From contig JALGPY010000034.1 in NCBI GenBank assembly GCA_023055425.1, positions 2,918,584 through 2,982,583 of the forward strand: 64,000 nt of DNA. The letters run 5' to 3'. The translations under genes and the position numbers were made by a program. Position 1 is the stretch's first letter. The number at the start of each line of letters is the position of its first letter. Shown here piece after piece: positions 9,258 through 21,389 of the stretch. Origin of the DNA: Linanthus parryae (lineage: Eukaryota; Streptophyta; Magnoliopsida; Ericales; Polemoniaceae). The notes beneath the pieces were generated by a model, which saw only the letters and a list, made by a program, of their open reading frames with translations, made no database searches and was not told where the DNA came from.

Positions 9258-11760
9258 GAGTTATCTGCTTGACTGCAAAACTACCCATTCATACACAGGC
9301 TAAACTCCTGCAAAGATCACAACTCATACCCGGACTACATAAATGTCTGAAGATGACAAATAGTTCGCAATGCAAATTTTATCATTTGACCTAGTATATT
9401 CCATTGTAACTTCAATGACAGGCATGGATTTAATCTTATTACCTACATCTATCTTCGGGTAGCACACCGAATCTAGCAATAGAAAACAGAATAAAATGCA
9501 AACTTAAGCATCCAACAAAATATTCCAGAAATAACAAAAGTAGCATTCATCAAGGTCAGCTACAGTACAAATAACAAGAAAAACAGGTGCATACCAGCAC
9601 TAAAAAAAGTCAACAATACAGCTAAGAAGATCGGCACAACTAACTTCACACTGTAAAAGATCCGGACCAAGTTACAAAGAAGATCCTTCGAAAGATGTCA
9701 CAAAGAGATGCTGATTCTTTCATGGGCGCAACAGCGACAACGGACATTTCCTGCAAAAGAAGCTACGACTTTAGTAACAGAAGTAAAATGCAAAAAAATC
9801 ACAAATAAAAAATCAAAATTAAGCAAAAGAATGACTAGAAATATGAATGCTGGAATGCTTCATACCAACATCATCTACTAAAGGATCAGGGCAACATGCT
9901 TTAGAGACAACAATTATAAAGTGGATGGAAGAGACTTTCAACTGACAAACAAACAAACAGGAAGATTTGGATCCATATATCCAACCCCAACTACATTCAT
10001 GGGTGAAAATTTTAGATTGATAAATCGAATCCCTAAATCAGTACCTAGAAGGATACACATAACTACCAAATCAAAATGTCTGTTCAAAAGAAGGAATATA
10101 CTCTGGACGACAAAACTTTTTCTCTATATTCAAAAGAGTAATATTACCGTCACAGCAACTTCTTGATCAGTACCGCCCGATTAAAATGCTTAAGCCTTGA
10201 AAGTGCTAGTAATATTTTACTGTGTCGTATATACTAGTCATATAGCTTTAAATCCTTCATGCCCTCGTTGAGCATGCACAGTTACGTATCCTCCCAGCTG
10301 GTGTTTGGTAAGCACATGGCGAGGCACGAGGCATCAAAATGCCTAAGCCTGGAATGAGCTTGTAGGAATCCACAAGGGCCTACAAGTTCCTGAGGTGTGA
10401 CGTGATACCCCTCGGGTAAAGAATGTGTCAAATAAAGGGCCTGTTTTTAAAGTTCTTTATGAATTGGTAATACTCTGCTTTGAAAAATCTGATCTAATTT
10501 GGGGCTTACCGATTACTGTTGACTCACGCCCAAAGGAAGAAAATCACGTCTTCTTTGATATAAAATTTTATGTAATGGTACTTGTATTTATTGTAGTAAT
10601 CCATACTTAATACATCACATCTAGTGACGTCGGACATGCTTCAGATATTTACTGAATGTCCCATATCTAAAATTTAACTGGAAGAACCAACCGTGGTTGG
10701 ACATTTGACACCAAATAGATGAAATAACTTCTTATACTGAAAGTAACATCACATAGTTCTTCTACTGAACAGTCAATGCAAAGATGTTTAGGTTAGGGGT
10801 GCAACTTGGGCGGGTTGAACCCGACCAACCCGAACCCAACCCGAACTTAAATAGGGCCCGGACACATAGTTTTGGTAATTTGGACGGGCTTGGACAGAAA
10901 TACTCAGCCCGAATTGCAATTAGGGTCGGGCTTTGGCACAAATATCGAATGACGGGCTAACCCGAATTGCCCGATTTGCATGACCACTACGTAAATATTA
11001 TATTTTGAAATAATTATGTAGCATATCTAACATGAATATGCTACTTTTCTTTCAAGTATCAGCGATGTTTTTAATCATTGTTTTGTTCTTCAACTATTTG
11101 ATTTGTTTTTTCGCCAACAATTAATTATACTCTTGTGGTTTTAAGAAGATATTAAGTTTAATGTACTAGCCCGAATTCAACCCGAACCCGCATTAATTTA
11201 TACGAATTTGGGCTCGGACGGGTTAAAAATGCTCTTAACTCGGGCCGGGTTGGGCTTGGGCAGCCACAACAGAACTCGGGCTCGGGCTTGGACAGGGGTG
11301 CCAACCCGTCCAGCCCGCCCGAGTTGCAGTCCTAGTTTAGGTTCTGACAATTGAAGACCAGTTCAGATTGAACATAACACCAGTTCAACACTGGTTCCTA
11401 CAAGTCGAGTGTCTCGTGTTTACCAATCATCAGAAGAACTTCCTGAAGCTTTATTAGGTTTTAAGTTTCTAAACGTTACGATTTATACTTTCAAATACCA
11501 TTAAAGAATCTCTAGTAACTTCAACAGGCACTAGAAAGGATGACAGCAAATCTAAAAGCCATATGAAAGGGATCATCTGATTCTAATGGAAGGACAAATT
11601 GAGTAATATTGTGAAGTTCCATTATGTTTTGTCAAAGTAGATATTTGAAGAGAGATTACCATTGCAATCAACAATCTACTAGAAAAAGTGGCTAATATAT
11701 GACAAATAGCAATTGTGTGCGCCGGTGCGGTGATCGACAAATTCAACTAGATATGCTGTA
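9258..11760 (+). repeat. Block A, copy 1 (dispersed intergenic duplication)
   Basis: From TTATCTGCTTGACTGCAAA onward this sequence matches 31,806-33,455 over most of its length, with small indels. It contains a MULE at 10795-11334 that the other copy lacks, and about 200 bp around 10,350-10,560 that the other copy also lacks. No long ORF is shared. Shorter copies occur at 46,970-47,302 plus 51,311-51,480 and at 55,600-55,759 plus 57,775-57,916. Its nature is unknown; it behaves as a piece of ancestral flank duplicated along the F-box cluster. Confidence 0.8.
10795..11334. mobile_element. Non-autonomous MULE (Mutator-like), 540 bp
   Basis: The 5' end AGGGGTGCAACTTGGGCGGG is mirrored by the 3' end, whose complement is TAGGACTGCAACTCGGGCGG. 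It is flanked by a perfect 9-bp duplication GTTTAGGTT (10786-10794 and 11335-11343). A 9-bp duplication is the Mutator superfamily signature. The ends are rich in AACCCGAAC-type repeats and there is no transposase. The empty site survives at 33,052-33,060 in block A copy 2, where a single GTTCGGGTT runs straight into CTGACAATTG. Confidence 0.92.
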
Positions 11761-13155
11761 ACACCCTTATGCTTGAGCTAGTGAGAAAATTTCAATAACT
11801 AGAGTATAAAGGATCAAAGCAAACATAGCCTATGACACAACAACTCTTTTCCCAACTATTTTGGCCACATGAAAAAGTATCTGTCAAATCTTTCAATATG
11901 ATGTTATTTCCTATAAGAATAAAAGTGAGGTTGAGAGAAGTTAAAGTACAACTTTACGGAAATGATAAGAGGAGATAGGTTTAAAAGGATGGGAGGAGAT
12001 GTGTTTAAGAGGAGCAATAAAGAGAGGTGAGCCAAACTCTGAGTAGCTAGGGCACAAAAGTATTGTCAAAATAAGGATAATCAGGTCTCTAATCACCTCT
12101 CCTAACTTCAACATGTTGCACTACACACACTGCCACAGTAAGAAGGACTTTTGATGCTTCAATCATGTACCGATTGAAGCATATTGTGGTTGTGTGTGGA
12201 GTGCAAGTGGATGTAGTTAGGAGATCTAGTTAAGGGTCCTGATGTGCTAGTAGTAACGCACAAGTTTTACTAAATATAAGACATCTAACCTAGACATTCC
12301 TGATGTGGGACACTATCAATACTGTTAACTCATACGAAGGTGATTCATAGCCTCTTGTCGAAAGCCTACCGCTAAAGAATGTATTAAATAAATAACACAT
12401 TTCTTATTTTATTTATAAGCTTACTATACTCTACTTCCAACCTCTGACTTAAGGTAAGATAATTGGGGTTTCATTGATTACAATGAACTTATGCCCGAGA
12501 AAGCAAATCAACCTCTTTTGACGTCAATTTTTTTTTATGCACAATTAAATGTAACCATACCGTGTATTAATAGTAATCCATACTAAATACATCCTATTTA
12601 GTGATGTCAATCATGCTTTGAACATTTATTGAATGTCCGTTCTTTACAAAATTAAGATGGAACAAACCATCGGTAGATGGACAACTGTCACTAAGAAGAT
12701 AAGTTAACTTCTTGTGCAGAAAAGTAACATCTTAAGGTTCTACTAGCTTAGTTTGCAAATTCATCTCAAAATCGTTAATTTGAATAATTGAAGACCGACA
12801 CTTCAGAGTAAATAACGTAATGTCATACACTGATCATAAGTAAAATTAATTTTAACTATGAAATCTGTCATTCTTTCAGCGTTGCTTTTTTACGGAGAGA
12901 ACAAGGACCATCATGGAGAAACGGATAATTGATATGGTTGGGACCTTAAAATTTCTATGTTGATGTAACTATCACAACTCATATGTTTCATTATCTAACT
13001 AAAACTTCCTGCCGATGCGTGATGAAACTTAACTCGAACATCTTCACTAAGTACAGGTGGAGAGTCCCCATGATTAGGATGCCACGAGATGGGGAATAGA
13101 AGCATTATCTCACAACCCGAAAGATTAAACTAGGCACATGTATGACCGAGGATAC
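11761..13155 (+). repeat. Intergenic; holds a diverged internal repeat
   Basis: Sequence at about 12,370-12,735 is a diverged direct repeat of about 10,420-10,755: both carry GTAATCCATACT, ATTTACTGAATGTCC-like and GAAGATAAGTTAACTTCTT-like segments in the same order. The rest of the interval shows no credible gene. Confidence 0.55.
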
Positions 13156-13277
13156 TAATAGTTGTAGGACTCGTATTGTAATTACTAGATGACTAATTTG
13201 TGTAATTAGTGTTGTAATTACCTATTTAAAGGGGTGAATACTCAATAAAGAATTACGGAAGATTTCTCCCACTTTCA
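13156..13277 (+). repeat. Copia-1 5' LTR
   Basis: This 122-bp repeat begins TAATAGTTGTAGG and ends CCCACTTTCA. I compared it base by base with 17775-17896 and found no difference. It contains CTATTTAAAGG, a plausible TATA box, and AATAAAGAATT, a plausible polyadenylation signal. The first dinucleotide is TA rather than the usual TG; the position is fixed by the GATAC duplication. Confidence 0.95.
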
Positions 13278-13290
13278 TGGTATCAGAGCC
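13278..13290 (+). promoter_or_regulatory. Copia-1 primer-binding site
   Basis: TGGTATCAGAGCC abuts the LTR end and matches the complement of the 3' end of plant initiator tRNA-Met, the usual primer for copia reverse transcription. Confidence 0.92.
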
Positions 13291-13951
13291 GCCCTAGCCG
13301 CCGCTGCCGCCGCACTGCCTCTTCCTCTGCACTGCCGCCGTCGCCGCCATCGCCTAGGGTTCTGATTGCTCTCCCTCTCACTTCCGCTACCGCCGTTCTT
13401 CTCACCATCGGCGTTCTCTGATCCTGTGCTCTTTCCGACGCTCTCTGTGACGAAGCCACCTGGTATCACCGTCGATATTTGCTACTGTAACTCACGACGA
13501 CGCAAACGACGTCCGGGCGACCTCCAACGTGCAACCAGAAGTCTCTGTTCTCCTCATCAATTTCAATCCACGCTCTGCTCTTCTCTTTGGCTCAGATCCA
13601 CGCGCCTGTTGGGTCAGCGCACATTCCAGATCAGCGGCTCACCTTCACGGCTTCCTCGACTTACTTTCTTGGCTCAGCCGCGTTCAGTGCTACTGCTCGT
13701 CTCTCTTGAGCAGCGTCTTTTTGACTTTGTCTTTTTTGTCCTTTGAAAGCTAAAGGACTGAACGCCAATTATTTAACAGAGCATGTACCTGAACTTTTTG
13801 ACATTGATTAGCATTCAATTATCTAATTGAATTATCTCCAGCCAATTATTTACTGGTGTTATTTTGGTGTGAATACTCACTTGTATGTGGGAATTCTTCA
13901 TCAGTAAGTTCAGTTGACTTTTGGAAATACACTTAGCTTTGTTGGGGTTGA
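13291..13951 (+). other. Copia-1 untranslated leader
   Basis: About 660 bp separate the primer site from the pol frame. The first half is GC-rich with CCGCCG repeats, the second half is AT-rich near 13,760-13,920. No gag-like protein can be read here in any frame. Confidence 0.6.
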
Positions 13952-16900
13952 TTGATTCCTCGGCTTTGGCTCATCTTCTCGGCTTCCGAAGCAGCATCCA
14001 GCCAGCGCCGTCGGATTCGTCGGCTTGCTTCCCAGTTTCTCTACCCGGCTCATCTTCAACACGCCTTTTTCGCTCAAATGGCCTCTTCCTCATCCGCCAA
14101 GCAAATCACTTCTCCTCCCCAAGCACGTCGAGGCAATAGTAATCGTCGTCAGTTTGGCCGAAAAGGTCAGGTACCTGCCTCCCCTCACGGCAGTTGGGTG
14201 TGGTGTCCTGCCCCAACGTGCCCCTCTTCCCCGACACCGGGATGGACAGAGTCAGGACCCTCTCAGCCTATAGTTACCTCAGGTATTCTTGGGCCAGGAC
14301 CCCCTCAGCGTTCCCAGGTTCTTGCTGTCACTGCGGGTTCATCTCCCTCTGTTACTTCTCTGAGTTCGGACCGTGCTGGCATGACCCGTAATGCTACGGG
14401 TTGGAGTACTCCTCGGCCCAGCCCTTCTGGCCTTCTCGGCCCACCACCGGCTACGCGACAGCAGGCCCTCACAGCTGCTTCTGCCTACCCGACTGCTACT
14501 AATTTGGGATCTCAGTTCTCTGGCATGTCACTCAATGTTCCGGATCAGACTTGGTATCTTGATTCCGGCGCATCTGCTCATCTCACTCCGCAGTCAGGTA
14601 TGCTCTCATCTCTCTCGTCATCTTGCCATTTTCCTAACATACTTGTGGGAAACGGCTCTAGCATTCCAGTGAAAGGATCCGGCAATCACACCCTTACCAC
14701 CAACTCCCGTTCCCTTCACCTTAGAAATGTCTTACTCACTCCAAACGTTATCAAAAACCTAGTTTCTGTTCGTCAATTCACTACCGACAATAATGTTTCC
14801 GTTGAGTTTGACCCTTTCGGGTTTTCTGTGAAGGACCTACGCACGGGCGTCCTTTTACAGAGGAGTAACAGTTCGGGTGATCTCTATCCATTCCAGCCTG
14901 GTCCACCACTGTCGTCCATTCCAGTCTCATTTGCTGCTCTTCCTGCTTCAGTTTGGCACAACCGCCTTGGTCATCCCGGGCGTCCAGTTTTAGATTCGCT
15001 TCGTAGTAGTCATTTCATTACTTGTAGTAGGAATAATTCAGAAACTATTTGTCATGCTTGTCAGATAAGTAAACATGTGCGTTTGCCTTTTTTACCTTCT
15101 ACTTCTTCTACTTCTGGTCCATTTGACATTGTTCACAGTGATTTATGGACGTCTCCTGTATTAAGCAAATCGCACTACAAATACTACCTCCTTCTCCTAG
15201 ATGACTATACACATTTTCTCTGGGTTTTCCCACTTAAACAGAAAAGCGAAGCAATATCAAAATTCAAACAATTCACTACCTTCGTCCAAACTCAATTTGA
15301 GCGCCCCATCAAGAGTTTCCAATGTGACCTTGGTGGAGAGTTTGATAATGGCTCTTTTCACTCTCACGCCATTAACCATGGTCTTGTCTTTCGGTTTTCG
15401 TGCCCTCAGACGTCATCTCAAAATGGCAAAGCTGAACGCATGATTCGCCGCATTAATGACATCAGTCGTGCCCTCCTAGCTCAGGCCTCTCTTCCAGCCT
15501 CGTTTTGGGTCGAGTCTCTTCTCACTGCTGTCTACCTCCATAACATTCTTCCCACCAAAGTCCTTGGCAACGTTATCCCCACTGTTGCCCTCTACCGCCG
15601 CTCACCATCCTATGAGCACCTCCGCACGTTCGGGTGTTTGTGCTACCCGAACCTCTCTGCAACCTCGCCTCACAAGCTTGCACCACGCTCTGCTCGTTGT
15701 GTCTTTCTGGGGTACCCCCTTAATCATCGTGGGTACCGGTGTCTCGACTTGAGCACTGGGCGGGTACACACTTCCCGTCACGTCACCTTCGATGAGACGG
15801 TGTTTCCTTTCTCCTCACCTGGGTCTGTGTCTCCCTCTGTTCATAGGACGTCTGATCCCGATGACAGTCTTCCGTCTCCCCTATTCACTCATCGTGCTCA
15901 TAATCCTGTGGACCACGCACAGTCACCCACCCCTCCTAGGGCACCCACATCACCACCTGCACCTGCTAGGGAACCGACACAGCCTTTCCCGTCTAGGACC
16001 CTTGTGGAACCTTTTTCTCAGCACTACGTCCGTCGGTCTGTGTCCACCCGCCCTCCTCCTATACCAGCTGTGCCTGTGTTGCCTGACCCTCCCGAGTCAC
16101 CCTCGCTGAGCCCAGTGGCCACTTCTCCTCCTCATCTCTCTCCTCAGATGACCACCCGCTCCATGCATGGCATCGTCAAACCAGTCATTCGTCTCACTTT
16201 AGCGGCCCAACTACCAGACCACATCTCGCCTCTCCCCAAATCCCCCATCCTCGCCTTGTCGGATCCTCATTGGAAAGCGGCCATGGATGATGAGTTTGGA
16301 GCTATGGTTACGAACCACACTTGGGATCTGGTTCCTCGCCCGGCAGGGGCTAATGTTCTGCGATCTATGTGGCTCTTTCGCCACAAATTTCGCGCTGATG
16401 GTAGTCTGCAGCGCTATAAGGCGCGACTGGTTGCTAATGGGAAGTCCCAGATGGTTGGGATTGATTGTGAGGAGACTTTCAGCTCGGTTGTCAAACCGAC
16501 CACCATCCGTACAGTTCTCAGCATTGCCGTCACGCGCTCTTGGCCTATCCGTCAGCTGGATGTCAAGAACGCCTTTCTTCATGGTGATCTCTCTGAGACG
16601 GTTTACATGCATCAGCCCCTGGTTACCGCGACACACGCCATCCTGACTTTGTCTGCCGGTTACGCAAATCCTTATATGGTCTGAAGCAGGCTCCCCGTGC
16701 TTGGTTTCAGCGATTTGCCACTGTCCTCACACATACTATCGGTTTCTCCGGTTGCTCGTGTGATGAGTCTCTCTTCGTCTACAGTCGTGGCTCGGACATC
16801 GTCTACCTCCTGCTATATGTGGATGATATCGTCATCACTGGGTCGTCTCCGGTTGTCTTGGATCATATTGTCTCTCAGCTCTCTGGAGAGTTTGCTATGA

Positions 16901-17777
16901 CTGATCTGGGCCATCTGCATCACTTTCTGGGCATTGCTGTCACCCGTGATTCGTCCGGCCTGTTCCTGTCTCAGCATCAGTATGCGACCGACATTCTTCG
17001 TCGTGCCTCTATGTCGACCTGTAAGTCTACTGCCACCCCTGTTGAGGTAGGAAGTAAACTCACAGCTACATCTGGCCCACCGGTTGCTGATCCTACATTA
17101 TACCGCAGCCTTGCTGGGGCTTTGCAGTACCTCACGTTCACTCGACCCGACATCCAGTATGCAGTTCAGCAGGTCTGTCTCTTCATGCACGACCCCCGTG
17201 AGCCGCACTTTCATGCCCTGAAGCGTATCTTGCGCTACATCAGTGGGATGAGTATGGTCTGCGGCTCTCTGCATCCGCTGCTGATTCCCTCACCGCGTAC
17301 ACTGACGCTGATTGGGCTGGTTGTCCGGACACGCGCCGCTCCACTTCTGGTTACTGTGTCTTCTATGGGGACAATCTTCTGAGTTGGTCATCCAAGCGAC
17401 AGGCCACAGTATCTCGTTCTAGTGCTGAGGCTGAGTATCGTGGTGTTGCTAACGCCGTTTCCGAACTCTGCTGGGTCCGGAATTTGCTTCTTCAGCTTCA
17501 TGTCACCCCGCCTCGGGCCACTGTCGTGTATTGCGACAATGTGAGTGCTGTCTATCTCTCTGGTAATCCTGTTCAGCATCAGCGCACTAAGCATGTTGAG
17601 ATTGACCTACACTTCGTTCGTGAGAAGGTTCGTTTGGGTCAACTTCGCGTGTTGCACATTCCCGCAGATTATCAGTACGCCGACATCTTCACCAAGGGTC
17701 TTCCTCGGCCCTCGTTCCAGCGCTTCCCTTCCAGTCTCAGTGTTGGCGCGCCTACAGTTTCGACTGCGGGGGAGTAA
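13952..17777 (+). pseudogene. Copia-1 pol polyprotein, gag-less and frameshifted
   Basis: The first frame (910 residues, ending 16684) holds a serine- and proline-rich start, with a likely original Met at 14078 (MASSSSAK), then protease LDSGAS (about residues 203-208), a pre-integrase HNRLGHP, the integrase core with [13 protein letters not shown] and NGKAER, and the start of reverse transcriptase ([20 protein letters not shown]). A base is lost near 16,615 and reading resumes in another frame with LLLYVDDIVITG (catalytic YVDD, about 16,817-16,850). A second frame change near 17,255 is followed by RNase H (DADWAG, SSAEAEYRG, ADIFTKGL) to the stop at 17,775. The gag core and CCHC knuckle expected between MASSSS and the protease are absent. 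The breaks abolish a single polyprotein. Confidence 0.93.
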
Positions 17778-17896
17778 TAGTTGTAGGACTCGTATTGTAA
17801 TTACTAGATGACTAATTTGTGTAATTAGTGTTGTAATTACCTATTTAAAGGGGTGAATACTCAATAAAGAATTACGGAAGATTTCTCCCACTTTCA
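17775..17896 (+). repeat. Copia-1 3' LTR
   Basis: Identical over all 122 bp to the 5' LTR. It is preceded by the polypurine tract GCGGGGGAG and followed by the duplication GATAC at 17897-17901. Confidence 0.95.
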
Positions 17897-17901
17897 GATA
17901 C

Positions 17902-18989
17902 ATCACACATGCTTTACCCGGTCCATTAAGTCCAGATCTCAGAAAGGAAGGAGAGAGAGTACATAACACATGTAAAACGTATTGTGTATTATTGGTAATT
18001 GATACCTAATTAACCATTTATCGTAACACGCTTGTATATTTCTCAGATGTAGCTTATTTAGAATATTTGAGAAGTTACTGTTAAATCAACCACGAATTCA
18101 CCCCGTTGGGTCTTTAAAATATCATTAAGTATAGAGATAACACGATATATACGGTAACAACGGCTGTGAAGTTTCAACTGGAAGAGCTTCCGGTCTAGAG
18201 TCTGGAAGTATTAAAGGGTCCCCTGCGAAGGCTCAACAAGCATAATAGTACAGTAGGTTAACAAGTCGACACAGATTAAACACCTATATTGGTGTGGTGA
18301 AAGAAGAACGACACTGGATTTGTAGAAAATATGGGATATCAAAGGCATTTAAAATATCAGACTTTATTTAACTTGACCCAACTAATTTGTCGAGGGAAAA
18401 GTAATACTACTTAAAGTAACTTTGGCACACACAGAGGTTTCCTTTGCCTTTTTTTTTATTCCTCGAAAAGGATGCAGGGGCTTCAGCTTTTAAAGTGAAT
18501 GAATCATTTTAATAAACTCTGATAATGGGTTTTCATTGTGTTGCTTACTTGAATACCGTTTCATATTATGTCGAATTGTGGGAGTTTCAGTTTTCTTCAT
18601 ATTTTTTCGTATCCATATGGAGGTGTTGGTGCATTATTTGAGTTTAGTTACAGATGCCCATTATGGACGGCTGATGTTTGGTTGTAGTTTGTACTCTCAC
18701 TTATACAGGTTGATACTCTGAGAAAGACAATTTCAACCTCAGGAATGCTCAGGATAAACTAGCTGAGAATCCGAGGTGGTAGTGACTAGTGAGTGGTTCG
18801 TAGACAATGCCATTTCAATAGGTCGAAGGAGAAACACGTGTTCAGCTATCACACGGAGATGACAAGTAATTAACAGTGCAAGTAAAATTCCAAAACAAAA
18901 AACAAGCATAATCACGATACGAATATGGAAAAGTAAACATTTAGAAACAGAACTATATCAATGAGATTGCCAGCTAGTCCCTTACCTGA
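17902..18989. other. Intergenic downstream of F-box gene 1
   Basis: No credible gene or repeat was recognised. The only open frame, at 18,536-18,721, is short, hydrophobic and unlike any family I know. The sequence next to 18,990 probably includes the 3' UTR of the minus-strand F-box gene. Confidence 0.5.
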
Positions 18990-20105
18990 TTAATTAAGTA
19001 AAGCAAGGCTCTCGCTGTATGGATAGCACTGCGTCATACGCCTTACACACTCTCTCATGAGTACAGTTTCATCATCATTTTTGATGAAAAAATCCACACC
19101 AGGTCCAACTTTACTAGGTCGTCGACAAGTGTGTAGTTTAGACCACGACTGGTTCGCACCGCTAAAGTCATTCATCATCCATGCATCAAAGTCAGCATTG
19201 GAAATTTTCAACCTCTTAACAAAAATTGCAAGAGATCCACTGCAATTAGCAAAATGAACTATCCTATGGACGGGTCGTGATGGCAGCTCGATCCGTTCAA
19301 AAGTGCCATCAATCATGTCATAACAGAGTATGTACATATCGTATGCTTCCGCATCTTCCCGATCATGAAAGTTAGCTATATTCCAATGCACGTACCTGTT
19401 CACAAATGACATGCCGCCACACATGATAGTAGTCTTACCACTTTCCCAGATCCTATAAGGGACACCAATACTCTTCTGCGTCCACGAATTAGTTGCAGTT
19501 GAGAACTGGATGATGTTTGCTATAGTCTCTCCTCTCTCGATAGCAGAAGTAGTCAATGTAATTTGTGCCACCATAAACGAATTGGCGACCGGGTCAAAGC
19601 AAAATCCATTGCCAGACCGCCCAGGATTACCCGAAAAAGCCATTCCATTTGGAACATCAATTACCCTACGCTTTGTAGTGGCAGGGTTCCAAAGGGCAAA
19701 CCTCTGTGGGCTATGTGAGATAGATAAGCAGACCACTCCATTAAAACAACCCACCATGTCAACAACATTAGTTACCATCCGACCACCAGGAATGATTAGG
19801 TCATCGTGGACTTGACCAAACATAAAATGGACGACCTCGGGACTTCTGGCCGTGAGCATCAAAGAGACCTTTTTGGTGTTTCTGTCGCTGTATGTGGACT
19901 GGGAGGAGATGAAGTTTTGGGAGGTGATGAGGGTGTACCATAACTTGGAGACGGACTTGAAACGCAACAGAGATTTCACTGGCAGCCTCACCAAGATCAC
20001 AACTATCATATCTTCTGGTATTTCTTCTGCTTCCCCACCTTCTTCAGAACCAGCGACACGAGCCTTCTTCGGCACCATAATCGCGTCCTTCATTTTCCTG
20101 AGCAA
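18990..20105 (-). CDS. F-box protein with F-box-associated domain (gene 1)
   Basis: A complete intron-less frame of 371 residues. The F-box lies at about residues 28-68 (EEIPEDMIVVILVRLPVKSL, then FKSVSKLWYTLI), followed by the hallmarks of the plant F-box-associated region: GCFNGVVCLS (119-128), FALWNPAT (136-143), GFCFDP (167-172), NRYVHW and a terminal YSESLALL. Such proteins act as substrate receptors in SCF ubiquitin ligases: the F-box binds SKP1/ASK and the C-terminal region selects the target. The target is not predictable. A second Met at residue 5 could also start. The length is typical for the family. The YSESL ending links it to the genes at 29.6 and 44.5 kb. Confidence 0.93.
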   Translation of the reverse strand: MLRKMKDAIMVPKKARVAGSEEGGEAEEIPEDMIVVILVRLPVKSLLRFKSVSKLWYTLITSQNFISSQSTYSDRNTKKVSLMLTARSPEVVHFMFGQVHDDLIIPGGRMVTNVVDMVGCFNGVVCLSISHSPQRFALWNPATTKRRVIDVPNGMAFSGNPGRSGNGFCFDPVANSFMVAQITLTTSAIERGETIANIIQFSTATNSWTQKSIGVPYRIWESGKTTIMCGGMSFVNRYVHWNIANFHDREDAEAYDMYILCYDMIDGTFERIELPSRPVHRIVHFANCSGSLAIFVKRLKISNADFDAWMMNDFSGANQSWSKLHTCRRPSKVGPGVDFFIKNDDETVLMRECVRRMTQCYPYSESLALLN

Positions 20106-21389
20106 CTAATTAGGGTCTCAGATGACTTGTCTGCGCAGTTTAAGACAAACTGGGGATTCTCCTGATTTTGAAACTTCACGGTTTTTGCAAATATTACTTT
20201 TCAGCACTTAAACTTTGACGCAATTGTCATCTTTCATACTTGGGTTTTTAACAGTGTGATACATGTGTTATGAGAATTGACAGATAACCCCACGCACAAC
20301 CCTTTTTTTTGTTAGTGTGCGATATTAGTTAAATCAACAATGTTGGTGTGTGATGTTATCTGTGGCGACGTAAAATATTAAATACTGCACGTGAGTTATT
20401 TTTCTATTATGATAGCGCGTGTACCGCACTCTTAGCGGACGTATACAATATTAAGCTTATATCTTAAAAGCTCGTCAATTCGAGTAGCTATTTCGCTGGT
20501 CAATCGAAATATAGACTAAACAAGTGAGTGAAACAATAACCCTCATCAAACTATAAAAGTTAGATTTCGTCACCATTGCTGGTCGAAAATTGGCATGACC
20601 AAACATGTAGGAAAAACCACGATATATTAACAAGCATGATGTGAGATTAGCATTTGGTTAGTGTACAAATTTTGCATGACGGATAGTGAAATATTTAAAT
20701 ATTGGTTTCTAGTTTCTATTTTCTATCCGTAAACGTATCCTGCATTCATACTATATGAAAGTATGAGCACCTTGATACTGAAGTGTAAATTTAAATTGTA
20801 TAATAACCTTATTGTACTCACAAAATATCACATGGTTCAACATTCTAACCCTAGAGTATTCACATTTTTTGAAATGTCGTCACGCACTTTGTAAGATATT
20901 TTCATACGCAGAAAATATAAATAAGTTATAGAAATTAAAGTATAAATTATAAACTATTTTACGTTAAACGCCAATGATAAGGCTTTTTATACTCCATCCG
21001 TCGTACAAGATGGAGAGAAGCAAGTGCATGAAGAGGAGTTGATCCGTGAAAAATGTTTTACTGTGAAGCGGCGGGTTTGACCTAACTACAATGGGGAAAG
21101 GTTTTTAGAAGAGCAGTGCGAAAGTAGTTACAGTAATTTGTATGGGTTACTTTGTAATATCCACTTTTGTAAGAGTTTTTTTTTTTTTTTTTAATTATCT
21201 TACGAAAACTTTTTGGATTTCATTCTTGAATTAGAGTAAAGATAGAAATCAGAACAGGACTAAAATTGGATTCTCCTGTGAAGGCGGCTCGGTCTATATT
21301 TAACTATCGTAAGAGACCTGGTACAGAGCTTTGTCTATCTTGGCGACATGTGTTACATGTGTTACTCTTTTTCATGATCACCTACCGAC
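20106..21389. other. Intergenic between two divergent F-box genes
   Basis: This spacer lies between the 5' ends of the minus-strand gene 1 and the plus-strand gene 2, so it should hold both promoters. It is AT-rich with a T19 tract at about 21,175-21,195. A frame from 21,266 overlaps the start of gene 2 but lacks domain similarity. No repeat family was recognised. Confidence 0.5.

Larger units (their letters stand above)
13156..17896 (+). mobile_element. Copia-1: Ty1-copia retrotransposon with identical LTRs
   Basis: The element is 4741 bp and is flanked by the 5-bp duplication GATAC (13151-13155 and 17897-17901). It has 122-bp LTRs, a primer site TGGTATCAGAGCC directly after the left LTR, a purine tract GCGGGGGAG directly before the right LTR, and domain order protease, integrase, reverse transcriptase, RNase H, which defines Ty1-copia. 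The short LTRs suggest the Ale/Retrofit side of the superfamily (inference). The gag core is missing and pol has two frame breaks, so the copy should depend on proteins from other elements. Confidence 0.96.

Noticed and set aside
13366..13753. Open frames in the Copia-1 leader as a gag gene
   Set aside because: No UBN2 or CCHC pattern in any frame; composition is that of a CCG-rich leader.
16211..16636. 141-residue minus-strand frame inside Copia-1 pol
   Set aside because: It is antisense to conserved reverse transcriptase sequence and has no independent support.
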